Assembly: GCA_014379905.1 (NCBI GenBank)
Contig: JACMKX010000040.1
Span: forward strand, 1 to 43,098
DNA from: Ferruginibacter sp.
Lineage (GTDB): Bacteria; Bacteroidota; Bacteroidia; Chitinophagales; Chitinophagaceae
Direction of reading: 5' to 3'
DNA: 43,098 bases
Shown here: positions 9,701 through 16,571 of the stretch, one piece after another
Layout of the letters: the number at the start of each line of letters is the position of its first letter
Numbering within the stretch: the stretch's first letter is position 1
The notes under the pieces: model-generated
What the model saw: only the letters and a program-made list of their open reading frames with translations
Databases searched by the model: none
What the model was told of the DNA's origin: nothing
Program-made: the position numbers and the translations under genes

Positions 9701-9890
9701 AAAAATCGTGATCGCCCCTGCGGATACTGAAACAGTGAAACAACAATTAACCCACACCTGGAAAAAGATCCAGGACCGTGATTTTTATACGGGTTGCGGA
9801 AAAGAAGATTGTCATTGGTGCAATTTTGTAAAAAATAACCAGCTTGAAATTGCTTTGCATGATTTGCAGGATTTGCAGGAAGAGGAGTAG
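6741..9890 (+). CDS. UvrD/Rep-type DNA helicase fused to a Fe-S PD-(D/E)XK nuclease
   Basis: A 1049-residue protein. The N-terminal superfamily 1A helicase shows Walker A AGPGTGKT (residues 38-45), LVDEFQDT near 271, GDDDQSIYRFQGA near 305, LTAHGSKGLEFEYVF near 640 and RRLFYVALTRAE near 690. The C-terminal part is a RecB/AddB-like nuclease: LDKLEF with DYKSGD near 905-925 gives the acidic metal and Lys residues. Cys790 (in KCPLQFYY) together with Cys1019, Cys1024 and Cys1027 (in CGKEDCHWC) forms the four-cysteine pattern of a 4Fe-4S nuclease staple. It probably processes DNA ends or stalled forks. No AddB-like partner gene is next to it. ATG at 6741 follows a TAACTTTG box. Confidence 0.9.
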   Translation: MQVYQENLKKKFEEAYNTLNPQQRIAVDTIEGPVMVIAGPGTGKTQILAARIGKILLDTDASPENILCLTYTDAGAIAMRRRLQQFIGSEAYKVNIYTFHAFCNDVIQDNLDLFEKNSLDAISELESMQLFKNLIDSFPKNHALKRYRGDVYFETGNLRNLFSNMKREGWKPAFINEKIEAYLADLPHRDEFVYKRKYKQFNPGDLKQDKINEERERMEKLRAAVNEFDRYQDLMRKRNRYDFDDMINWVIRVFEENKNVLANYQEKFQYILVDEFQDTSGTQNKLVQLLINYWDVPNVFVVGDDDQSIYRFQGANVENMIDFATQFTNDLKTVVLTNNYRSTQPILDISKTLINKNEERLVKKLPGLSKELLSSNNRINLLKHPPVLQEYNSVKEEMAGITYKVAGLLSEGIAPGRIAIIYKENKYGEELATYFRLKGLPLYSKRSINLLQDPFVNKLVNLLRYLNAEHDTPYGGDEMLFEILHYDFYIIPPVEIAKLTVEVNTKKYGGEQTSIRKLLWDKTNAPAKDLFDTGINQGLKNVSAIIEQLIADVPNVTLQQLFENIIQKAAVLPYIMQHPKKIALMQLLTAFFDFIKEETSRDPMLHLDGLIKIIDLMAHESIALPMQQVSGSDKGVNLLTAHGSKGLEFEYVFFAGVNASSWEKKRKPGGGYKLPDTMFSQAASTDDEELRRLFYVALTRAETHLFISYSRYKNDGKEMEPSMFIAEIQEEHVGITAEKISISEDDLFAFQSLQFIAQAPEIDKAEDDFITILLEKFVMNVTALNSYLKCPLQFYYQNLIRIPSGKNEATEFGSAIHYALEKLFRKMQDGGRETFPAKTEMLADFTWYMKKHRENFTKEAFDRRMEYGDEVLSNYYDKYINTWNKVVAVERNIRGVVVNGVPLKGKLDKLEFNGKEINVVDYKSGDIDKAIPKMKGPNDKEPNGGDYWRQAVFYKLLIDNYQQKDWKVISTEFDFIEPDKKKEYRKEKIVIAPADTETVKQQLTHTWKKIQDRDFYTGCGKEDCHWCNFVKNNQLEIALHDLQDLQEEE

Positions 9891-9896
9891 AATAAT

Positions 9897-9993
9897 TTTC
9901 CCGCCGATTTGCGCCGATGAAATACACGCAGATTTACGCAGACCAAAACCAGCGGGAATCTGCGGTGCTCAATCGGCGCAAATCTACGGGAAA
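9897..9993. repeat. nested inverted-repeat element between convergent genes (GCAGATTTGCGC type)
   Basis: The outer arms 9897-9918 and 9972-9993 are complementary at 20 of 22 positions. An inner pair (GCAGATTTACGCAGA near 9928 and GGGAATCTGCGG near 9954) adds further pairing. It fills the gap between two convergent genes and has the look of the scattered GCAGATTT/AAATCTGC intergenic repeats seen in Bacteroidota. It could end transcription from both sides as a long hairpin. Confidence 0.75.
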
Positions 9994-10000
9994 CTTTTCT

Positions 10001-11734
10001 TTATTTAAACGTAACCTTGCCCACCGCTATTTTACTCTTTCCCAACAACCGCTCCTGCCTTCCTACAACAAAAAACACATTGCCCAGGTTGGTACCCAAT
10101 CTTGGCATAGCCGGCGGAATATCATCATTAGTGAACAGCGTGGTACGGGTATAACTGCCTTTCTCTGAATCCAATGTAACCTGGTAGCAGTCTGATTTGC
10201 TGAAACGCATGGTACGCCTCACTTTTTGGCCCAATTTTGTTACGTCTGCATTTTTACTGCCATCGTTGAACAATAAAACAATGCTGTTTTTACCAGCCAC
10301 GGGCATGCCGGCGAAGCCTGAATAAAATGGAAAGCCTAAAGTATTATCAAAGTAATCGAAGCCAACAGAAAAGCCAAAACCCATATTGGAGTTTCCTACC
10401 TCTATCCTTTCTTCCTGATTTTTCGGTAGCACATGCAGCCAGCCAAGATTGCCGGATGCATCCACTTTACTCATCATAATATCTCCACTGGAATATACCC
10501 GGTAAGTAACCCAGCGGCCGCCCGAAAACCCAGACATTGAGGAGCCACCCCCTGCCTGGTAAACAGAATAGCTGTAAGAGTTATATTCCTCCGCTAATAT
10601 GGCCAGCCCGCCGTCGGAAGTAGGAATAAAATTGCGGAAACGAAAATTTCTTGAAAAACCATCCTCTTCTGCTTTTATTTTTTCCAGTCTTTCCCTTTCT
10701 TTTCTTTCCTGTTTGCTTTCATCGTCGTCATCATTACCATCATCTACTGCACTTATTAATGCAGTGTTGAGTTCTTTCCGGCTGGTGGAAATTATTTCTC
10801 CGTTGGCAGGATCGATCCGTTGCACCATCATGCCATTTACTTCTCTGCCTTTTTTTGTATTGCTGTAAAATGCGGCCAATACCAGTTCCCGTCCCTTTAT
10901 CTGCGATACTTTTGTACTCAGCAGCCACTTACCATCAACGTTGGTATTGATCTCTTTCAATAGCCTGCCATCAGGTTGGTAAATTCTTACCAGGTAATTT
11001 TTAAAATCCAGGAACTTTGTCTTTTTCTTTTTTCCTTCCTGGTACTCCATTTCACGGCCCACCATCAGTATATTACCATTGGTGGCATATACAATGTCTT
11101 CCAGCTGAAAGGTTTTAGGCTCAAACTCGTTGGATATTTGTACTGCCTTTCCAACCTTCTTTAGTTTTGCATCAAAGGCTGTGATGTTGTAGATATTTTT
11201 TTCTTTTCCTTCAACAGTGCTTGCCACTATCATATGGCTGCTGTCTCCATTATAGTCGGCTTTAAAATTAATTACTTCTTTATTGGATTCTTTGCTCCAG
11301 CTATCAATCTCTGTCCATTCGCCGGTAAGGGCACCATCTGCTTTGCTTATTTCAGCAGCGTGTAAGGATAATCTTTTATCTCCCTTATCATATTTTGTGG
11401 CCAGTAAAAAAAGTTTTCCCTGTAAAAAGAAAAAGTCTTCGTAATCTTTTCCCTTCAATTCCTTATTAAAATCATTGCGGTAAACCTCTTCCAGCGAATT
11501 ATCCAGTTTTACCAGCGTAGCAGATTCTCTTGTGGTGGCACCTATTACAAAGTAACTTTTAAGGGCAGCGTGGCCCTCTTTCAAATAAATACCGTCTTTT
11601 TCTGCCTGGATAACCGACAGGTCTGTACTGCCCTTTTTCATTTTAAATTCCCCGCCCCAGGCTACCGTAGCTTTTTGAGCATTTACCAACTGGCTGGTTG
11701 CGAGAACAAACATCATTAAAAAAAATTTCTTCAT
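10001..11734 (-). CDS. exported hypothetical protein (577 aa)
   Basis: An N-terminal Sec signal peptide is clear: MKKFFLMMFVLATSQLVNAQ, cleavage before or after the Gln, typical of Bacteroidota. The mature part is beta-rich, with repeated short blocks such as GRELVLAAFYSN, GGLAILAEEYNSY and GNILMVGREM that resemble blades of a beta-propeller, and a striking charged insert near residues 330-360 (DDGNDDDDESKQERKER). There is no lipobox, no membrane helix after the signal and no T9SS sorting domain at the C-terminus (ends KIAVGKVTFK), so it is probably periplasmic. I do not recognise a named family. It is divergent from the Ig-like lipoprotein gene and transcribed alone. Confidence 0.75.
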   Translation of the reverse strand: MKKFFLMMFVLATSQLVNAQKATVAWGGEFKMKKGSTDLSVIQAEKDGIYLKEGHAALKSYFVIGATTRESATLVKLDNSLEEVYRNDFNKELKGKDYEDFFFLQGKLFLLATKYDKGDKRLSLHAAEISKADGALTGEWTEIDSWSKESNKEVINFKADYNGDSSHMIVASTVEGKEKNIYNITAFDAKLKKVGKAVQISNEFEPKTFQLEDIVYATNGNILMVGREMEYQEGKKKKTKFLDFKNYLVRIYQPDGRLLKEINTNVDGKWLLSTKVSQIKGRELVLAAFYSNTKKGREVNGMMVQRIDPANGEIISTSRKELNTALISAVDDGNDDDDESKQERKERERLEKIKAEEDGFSRNFRFRNFIPTSDGGLAILAEEYNSYSYSVYQAGGGSSMSGFSGGRWVTYRVYSSGDIMMSKVDASGNLGWLHVLPKNQEERIEVGNSNMGFGFSVGFDYFDNTLGFPFYSGFAGMPVAGKNSIVLLFNDGSKNADVTKLGQKVRRTMRFSKSDCYQVTLDSEKGSYTRTTLFTNDDIPPAMPRLGTNLGNVFFVVGRQERLLGKSKIAVGKVTFK

Positions 11735-11900
11735 TTATTAAGTTTAGATACTAACAGATAAAAGTAAATGTAGCAATTGATTGGTTACCCATTGATATCG
11801 GTGATACAAATTGATAAATTTTATAGATTCTTTGTGTCTTTGCGAAGAATTGTGCTATACCTTCACGCAAAAATTGGCCCCGGCCCTTTTGAATATTCAG

Positions 11901-13298
11901 ATGACAAACAGGTTACTCACTGCATTGCTTATTGTATGCACGCTTTATTCTTTAACCACTTTCAACAGTGGTTGTGCTCAAATTGGAGCTCCCACCGGTG
12001 GTAAAATAGATTCGCTTGCTCCTTTTTTGGTAAGGGCCAATCCCGAATTAAAAACGATTAATTTTAAAGGCAATAAGATCACCCTTAATTTTAATGAATA
12101 TGTAGAAGTGGCAGATGCTCAAAACAATGTATTGGTATCGCCCCTTCCAAAAAGTAATCCCTCTATTAATTATAACTTAAAAACGGTTACCATCAGGTTG
12201 CGTGATACGCTGGAGCCTAACACTACCTATGCTATCAACTTCGGCAATGCCATTAAAGATGTTAACGAGGGAAACGTTTTCCAGAATTTTACCTATGTTT
12301 TTTCAACCGGCAATACTATTGACAGTGCTACCCTGCAGGGAAAATTGTTGTTGGCAGAAACCGGTCTTACAGACAGTACGATCGTCGTTGCCTTATACAG
12401 GGATGCAGATGACAGCGCTGTGCAAAAACGCCGCCCCAATTATCTCGCCCGTATAAAAAGTGATGGCATTTTCCGGTTCACTAACCTGCCGGAAGATAAT
12501 TTTAAAATTTATGCTTTAAAAGATGGTGATGGCAATAAGTTTTATAGCAGTAAAACAGAATTGTTCGCCTTTCACGATACCGTTATTAAAGCTACCGTCA
12601 ATGATACCTCTCAACAGCTCACATTATTTGCTTATTCGGAAGAAAAAGGCAAAGACACTAAAATAACACCTGTACTAAAGCCTAAGCCTGAAAAACTATT
12701 AAAGATCAGTTCTAAACTTTCCGGTAAACAGGATCTTTTAACATCGCTGGAACTGGGCTTCAACAATCCTTTAAAAGTTTTTGATACAGCAAGGATCAGT
12801 TTAACAGATAGTAATTACAATAGAATTGCGGGGGCTGTGGCAACGTTGGATAGCACCGCCAAAAAGATTATTTATACAACAGTGTGGAAACCGGGGGAAA
12901 CCTATATTCTAATCATTCCAAACGATGCAGTTGCAGATTCGGCAGACAATAAGCTGGCAAAAAATGATACGCTTCGTTTTGATGCGAAAAACGAAGCTGA
13001 TTACGGCAGGGTTATATTACGATTCAAAAATTACGATCAGCTCAAAAATCCTGTTCTTCAGCTGGTTGCAGGCGATGAAATAAAATATGCATTCCCCTTA
13101 ACCGGCCCCGAATTCGTTTATAAACGGCTGCTGCCAGGTGAATATTCAATAAGGATATTGAATGATGACAACAAGGATGGCAGGTGGACACCAGGGAATT
13201 ATTCAAAAAAAATATCTCCGGAAAAAGCCATTACTCTTCCACAAAAATTAGGCGTTCGGGCCGATTGGGACAATGAGCGTGACGTAGCATTAGAATAG
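11901..13298 (+). CDS. Ig-like (Big_5-type) domain lipoprotein
   Basis: The frame is open from a TTG at 11811, but the ATG at 11901 puts a lipoprotein signal at the start: a hydrophobic stretch, then FNSGC with Cys25 as the lipidated residue, followed by AQIGAPTGGKIDSLAP. Residues about 45-130 form the Ig-like Big_5 domain (ITLNFNEYVEV, TYAINFGNAI). A carboxypeptidase-regulatory-like stretch follows (LYRDADD..., FRFTNLPEDNFKIYALKDGD). This arrangement is a conserved 500-600 residue Bacteroidota family often just called Ig-like domain-containing protein. It is probably anchored to the outer membrane or inner face of the envelope; its role is unknown. recR follows on the same strand, 110 bp away, behind its own promoter-like box. 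Confidence 0.82.
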   Translation: MTNRLLTALLIVCTLYSLTTFNSGCAQIGAPTGGKIDSLAPFLVRANPELKTINFKGNKITLNFNEYVEVADAQNNVLVSPLPKSNPSINYNLKTVTIRLRDTLEPNTTYAINFGNAIKDVNEGNVFQNFTYVFSTGNTIDSATLQGKLLLAETGLTDSTIVVALYRDADDSAVQKRRPNYLARIKSDGIFRFTNLPEDNFKIYALKDGDGNKFYSSKTELFAFHDTVIKATVNDTSQQLTLFAYSEEKGKDTKITPVLKPKPEKLLKISSKLSGKQDLLTSLELGFNNPLKVFDTARISLTDSNYNRIAGAVATLDSTAKKIIYTTVWKPGETYILIIPNDAVADSADNKLAKNDTLRFDAKNEADYGRVILRFKNYDQLKNPVLQLVAGDEIKYAFPLTGPEFVYKRLLPGEYSIRILNDDNKDGRWTPGNYSKKISPEKAITLPQKLGVRADWDNERDVALE

Positions 13299-13304
13299 TT
13301 TATC

Positions 13305-13386
13305 AGTTGATCAGTTAACCGGTAAATTGCGGCCTGAGAATTATCATGATGTTTAACGTACTGATTAACCAGTCAACCAATCAACT
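13305..13386. repeat. degenerate inverted repeat, AGTTGATnnGTT type
   Basis: The left arm (13305-13322, beginning AGTTGAT) and the right arm (13367-13386, ending ATCAACT) are imperfectly complementary around a 44-nt centre. The arm sequence resembles the tandem/inverted ACTAATCA element at 26061-26119, suggesting one dispersed family. It fills the gap between the Ig-like lipoprotein gene and recR. Confidence 0.5.
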
Positions 13387-13396
13387 ATTTTCCTCT

Positions 13397-13404
13397 TAAC
13401 TTTG
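13397..13404 (+). promoter_or_regulatory. TAnnTTTG element directly ahead of recR
   Basis: TAACTTTG, an exact -7 match, lies 4 nt before the recR ATG, the same layout as at the helicase gene. No TTTG -33 box is seen at 17-23 nt. If it is active, the mRNA would begin at or next to the start codon. Confidence 0.4.
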
Positions 13405-13408
13405 CTAC

Positions 13409-14032
13409 ATGGTCTTTTCTTCCTCTCTTCTGGAAAATGCGGTGAATGAATTTGCAAAACTACCTGGCATTGGCAAAAAAACAGCGCTGCGCCTGGTATT
13501 GCATTTAATAAAACAGGATGCCCCGGAAGTGGATCATTTTAGCTCTACCATTGCCCGTATGAGAGCTGAGATCAAATTCTGTAAAAGATGTTTCAACATT
13601 TCTGATGCAGCACTTTGCAATATCTGTAGCAACAAATTGCGGGGTAACGATACTATATGCGTGGTGGAAAATATAAGAGATGTGATTGCCATTGAAAGTA
13701 CGCAGCAGTTTAACGGAGTTTATCATGTACTGGGGGGCATTATCTCCCCTTTAGATGGTGTTGGCCCCGACCAGCTCACCATTGATGCCCTGGTAGAACG
13801 TGTTAAAAATGAAGCAATAAAAGAGATCATTTTTGCGCTCAACCCCAATATACAGGGCGATACCACCATTTATTACATCGGCCGAAAATTAAAAGATATA
13901 CCGGTAAAAATTACCACCATTGCCCGTGGTATTGCCTTTGGAGGCGAACTGGAGTATGCCGATGAAATGACGCTTGCCAAGAGCATCAGCAACCGTATAC
14001 CGGTAGAGCATTATGTTAATACCGCAAAATAA
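13409..14032 (+). CDS. recR: recombination mediator protein RecR
   Basis: 207 residues, the usual length. Visible parts: N-terminal helix-hairpin-helix (LPGIGKKTALRLVLHL, residues 18-33), a zinc finger with Cys58, Cys61, Cys70 and Cys73, and a Toprim domain (TICVVENIRDVIAIE, then YHVLGGIISPLDGVGPD) over about 81-176. RecR works with RecO (and RecF) to load RecA on single-stranded DNA at gaps. The start at 13409 gives the canonical N-terminus. It stands in a plus-strand run with envelope genes that are not functionally linked. Confidence 0.97.
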   Translation: MVFSSSLLENAVNEFAKLPGIGKKTALRLVLHLIKQDAPEVDHFSSTIARMRAEIKFCKRCFNISDAALCNICSNKLRGNDTICVVENIRDVIAIESTQQFNGVYHVLGGIISPLDGVGPDQLTIDALVERVKNEAIKEIIFALNPNIQGDTTIYYIGRKLKDIPVKITTIARGIAFGGELEYADEMTLAKSISNRIPVEHYVNTAK

Positions 14033-14074
14033 GAAAGGCAACCCCTCTTGTCTTTTTTGCGTTTAGCAGGTATC

Positions 14075-14515
14075 ATGTTAGTTTCCAGGAAAAAGAATTT
14101 ATTGATCTTGCTGATTTTTATATTGACAGGGGCCGCATGCGTTGGTTATTATTTTTATAATAAAGGCCCGGTAAATATTAAAAAAGCTTCCGCAAAAAAA
14201 GTGGAAGCTGCTGCGCTTTACAATTCGTTTGCAGCCGATTCCACAACAGCTCAAAAAAATTACAGTGGAAAAATACTGATTGTTTCCGGCACGGTTGCTC
14301 AAACAACCCACAATCAGCAAGGGCGGTCTGTCATTTTGCTGAAAACCGCCGGCAGCAGCAGTTTCATCAACTGTACATTAGAACAGGAAATAACTTCCGG
14401 CATTAAAGAAAACCAGGTCATACAAATAAAAGGGATCTGTAGCGGCCTCGGGCAAGCGGATGCTGACCTCGGCCTTGAGCCCGATCTCTATTTAGAAAGA
14501 TGCATTCTTCAATAA
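14075..14515 (+). CDS. membrane-anchored OB-fold protein (tRNA_anti-like)
   Basis: The open frame reaches back to a TTG at 14048, but the ATG at 14075 gives a sensible protein of 146 residues: a positively charged start, one membrane helix (LLILLIFILTGAACVGYYFY), then a soluble domain with KVEAAALYNSF, GKILIVSGTVAQ, SVILLKT and INCTLEQEI. This matches the tRNA_anti-like OB-fold family of Bacteroidota, small proteins of unknown role that are anchored in the membrane or exported. It follows recR by 42 bp and precedes the YceI gene by 12 bp, so it is likely co-transcribed with YceI. Confidence 0.78.
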   Translation: MLVSRKKNLLILLIFILTGAACVGYYFYNKGPVNIKKASAKKVEAAALYNSFAADSTTAQKNYSGKILIVSGTVAQTTHNQQGRSVILLKTAGSSSFINCTLEQEITSGIKENQVIQIKGICSGLGQADADLGLEPDLYLERCILQ

Positions 14516-14527
14516 TAAAATAGCGCC

Positions 14528-15076
14528 ATGAAAAATATTTTTTTCTTCATTATCCCGGCCATTATTTCCTTACAGGTATCCGCACAAAAAGTGTACACCA
14601 AAAATGGCAATATTTCTTTTTTTTCAAAAACCGCCCTGGAAAATATTTCGGCAGACAATAACCAGGTCACCGCTATCCTTAATCAACAGACCGGTGAGTT
14701 GCAGTTTTCTGTACTTATTAAAGCCTTTCATTTCAAAAAGGCACTCATGGAAGAACATTTTAATGAGAATTATATGGAGAGCGATAAATATCCTAAAGCC
14801 ACTTTTAAAGGTTCCATTGCCGACGGGAGTAAAATAAATTTTACCAAAGATGGAAATTATCCGGTTACTGTAAATGGCGATCTAAGTATTCATGGAGTTT
14901 CCAATAAGGTATCTGTACCGGGTACTATCTCTATAAAATCCGGCGTTGTAGCTTCTGTAAGCAGCTTTAATGTAAAGCTGGCAGACTACAAGATCAGCAT
15001 ACCCAAAATAGTAAAAGATAATATTGCAGAAACCATAAATATTACGGTAAACTGTAATTACACGCAAAAAATATAG
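14528..15076 (+). CDS. exported YceI family protein
   Basis: 182 residues with a signal peptide (MKNIFFFIIPAIISLQVSAQ). The mature part has the YceI lipocalin-like pattern: ISFFSKTALENI, a long beta stretch, FHFKKALMEEHFNENYMES, then YPKATFKGSI and VTVNGDLSIHGVSNKV. YceI proteins are periplasmic beta-barrels that bind polyisoprenoid-like lipids and often respond to stress. This version keeps the MEEHFNENYM segment common in Bacteroidota members. It is the last gene before a strong hairpin at 15102-15131. Confidence 0.9.
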   Translation: MKNIFFFIIPAIISLQVSAQKVYTKNGNISFFSKTALENISADNNQVTAILNQQTGELQFSVLIKAFHFKKALMEEHFNENYMESDKYPKATFKGSIADGSKINFTKDGNYPVTVNGDLSIHGVSNKVSVPGTISIKSGVVASVSSFNVKLADYKISIPKIVKDNIAETINITVNCNYTQKI

Positions 15077-15101
15077 CTTTCGCCCCTGGCTAACCTTATT
15101 C

Positions 15102-15131
15102 AAAGCCGTAACATTTTGGCGTTACGGCTTT
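15102..15131 (+). terminator. hairpin terminator after the YceI gene
   Basis: A perfect 11-bp stem (AAAGCCGTAAC with GTTACGGCTTT) closes an 8-nt loop, 25 bp after the YceI stop. The run of T is short (CTTTG). The -33 box of the next promoter lies inside its loop and right arm. Confidence 0.7.
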
Positions 15132-15146
15132 GTTGTATTAAATTTG
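15115..15146 (+). promoter_or_regulatory. strong candidate promoter for the split metH genes
   Basis: TTTG at 15115-15118 and TAAATTTG at 15139-15146 are 20 nt apart, a full match to the Bacteroidota sigma factor pattern. Transcription would start near 15152, leaving a leader of about 215 nt before the ATG at 15368. Confidence 0.65.
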
Positions 15147-15367
15147 CCCCTAATACAGGGGCGGATTTGTTTATTGTTCATCCCCTGGGTATCAGAAATT
15201 TTGAACTAATAAACGACCTACACTTCCACCTTACTCAAGGAATTCGTAATCGTTTACAAGTTTATTTTTTGTTACCGGCTGCAAAGCAGTGTGCAACATC
15301 GTTGTGTCACTCACTTGTACCTAACAATACTATGGAGCAATTATACGCTACCTTAAAATATTTTATT
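15147..15367 (+). other. long 5' leader of metH, no recognised riboswitch
   Basis: This 221-bp stretch has no credible gene; the frame in it is open but starts only at a TTG inside the terminator. A possible stem is CAGGGG (15156-15161) with CCCCTG (15182-15187). I looked for and did not find the cobalamin box, SAM-I or SAM-II core sequences. A leader of this length ahead of a B12- and methionine-related gene suggests post-transcriptional control, but that is inference. Confidence 0.4.
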
Positions 15368-16384
15368 ATGGCAAACATTAAAGACGAATTAAAAAAACGC
15401 ATTCTAATTATTGATGGTGCTATGGGCACCATGATACAGCGTTATAAGCCCACGGAAGAAACTTATAGGGGCGAAAGATTTAAAGACTGGCATATTGATG
15501 TAAAAAACAACAGCGACATTTTAAATCTCACCCAGCCGCAAATGATTGAAAGCATTCACAGGGAATACCTGGAAGCTGGTGCAGATATTATTGAAACCAA
15601 TACTTTTGCTGCTACTGTTATTGCACAGGAAGATTTTAAGCTGGAAGAATATGTGTATGAATTAAATGTAGAAGGAGCCAGGATTGCCCGCAAAGCTGCC
15701 GATGCTTACACTGCAAAGGATCCATCTAAACCGAGATTTGTGGCCGGGGCTATTGGCCCTCTAAATAAAACTTTGTCATTATCTCCCGATGTAAACGATC
15801 CGGGTTATCGTGCAGTAACATTTGATGAAGTAGCGGCCGCATATACCGGGCAGATAAAAGGTTTGGTTGATGGTGGTGCAGATCTTTTACTGATCGAAAC
15901 TATTTTTGATACACTTAATGCAAAGGCGGCTATTTATGCAGCCAAAAATTATTTCCGGGCAAACAATATTCCCGAGCTGCCAATCATGATAAGCGGCACC
16001 ATCACCGATGCCAGTGGTCGTACATTAAGCGGGCAAACATTGGAAGCATTTTATGTTTCTGTAATGCATGCCAATCCTTTAAGCATCGGTTTAAATTGTG
16101 CATTGGGAGCAAGTGAAATGCGTCCGCACATTGAAGAATTGTCTTCTATTGCGTCGTGCTTTGTTTCCGCCTACCCCAACGCAGGTTTACCCAATGCTTT
16201 TGGTGAGTATGATGAGCAGCCGCATGAAACAGCACATATCATTGAAGGCTGGGCAAAAGAAGGTTTTTTAAATATTGTGGGTGGATGCTGTGGTACCACA
16301 CCTGATCATATTAAGCATATTGCAGATGAGGTAAAAAAATACCAGCCGAGGGAATTACCGGAATTAGAATCAAGTTTAGTTTAA
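15368..16384 (+). CDS. metH: methionine synthase, homocysteine-binding half (split MetH)
   Basis: 338 residues from the ATG at 15368; the frame is open further up but the canonical start is [20 protein letters not shown]. The protein is the homocysteine methyltransferase barrel of cobalamin-dependent methionine synthase: [32 protein letters not shown], and the zinc ligands Cys244 (GLNCALGA), Cys307 and Cys308 ([11 protein letters not shown]). It takes the methyl group from methylcobalamin to homocysteine. It ends where the full-length enzyme (about 1,230 residues) goes on to the pterin domain, which here is the next ORF; the two add up to 1,237 residues. The two-ORF form is known in Bacteroidota. 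Confidence 0.95.
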   Translation: MANIKDELKKRILIIDGAMGTMIQRYKPTEETYRGERFKDWHIDVKNNSDILNLTQPQMIESIHREYLEAGADIIETNTFAATVIAQEDFKLEEYVYELNVEGARIARKAADAYTAKDPSKPRFVAGAIGPLNKTLSLSPDVNDPGYRAVTFDEVAAAYTGQIKGLVDGGADLLLIETIFDTLNAKAAIYAAKNYFRANNIPELPIMISGTITDASGRTLSGQTLEAFYVSVMHANPLSIGLNCALGASEMRPHIEELSSIASCFVSAYPNAGLPNAFGEYDEQPHETAHIIEGWAKEGFLNIVGGCCGTTPDHIKHIADEVKKYQPRELPELESSLV

Positions 16385-16397
16385 CCGCTAAAAATAT

Positions 16398-16560
16398 TGC
16401 CACAAAGACGCTGAGGCTCAAAGCGGCACCAAGACAACTAATTTAAATTGGGAATATCTTAAAAATTTTACTGTTCCATTAATAAAGGATGGAATTAAAA
16501 GAATGTTTTTATAAAACAATTAAACTTCGTGCCTCTTTGTGCCTTTGTGACTTAGTGGCA
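16398..16560. repeat. inverted-repeat element between the two metH ORFs (CACAAAGacGC type)
   Basis: Two 36-nt arms, 16398-16433 and 16525-16560, are complementary at 28 of 36 positions by my count around an AT-rich 91-nt centre. Arm text such as GCCACAAAGACGC and CCTTTGTGACTTAGTGGCA is of the kind scattered between genes in many Bacteroidota genomes. The right arm ends 11 nt before the second metH start codon, so folding could affect its translation. Confidence 0.75.
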
Positions 16561-16571
16561 AAATAAAAAAA

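Noticed and set aside
9917..10168. Plus-strand 83-residue frame after the helicase gene
   Set aside because: It is made of the repeat element and the antisense of the secreted protein gene.
15147..15367. Cobalamin or SAM riboswitch ahead of metH
   Set aside because: The core boxes of the cobalamin, SAM-I and SAM-II classes were looked for and not found, so only an unassigned leader is reported.
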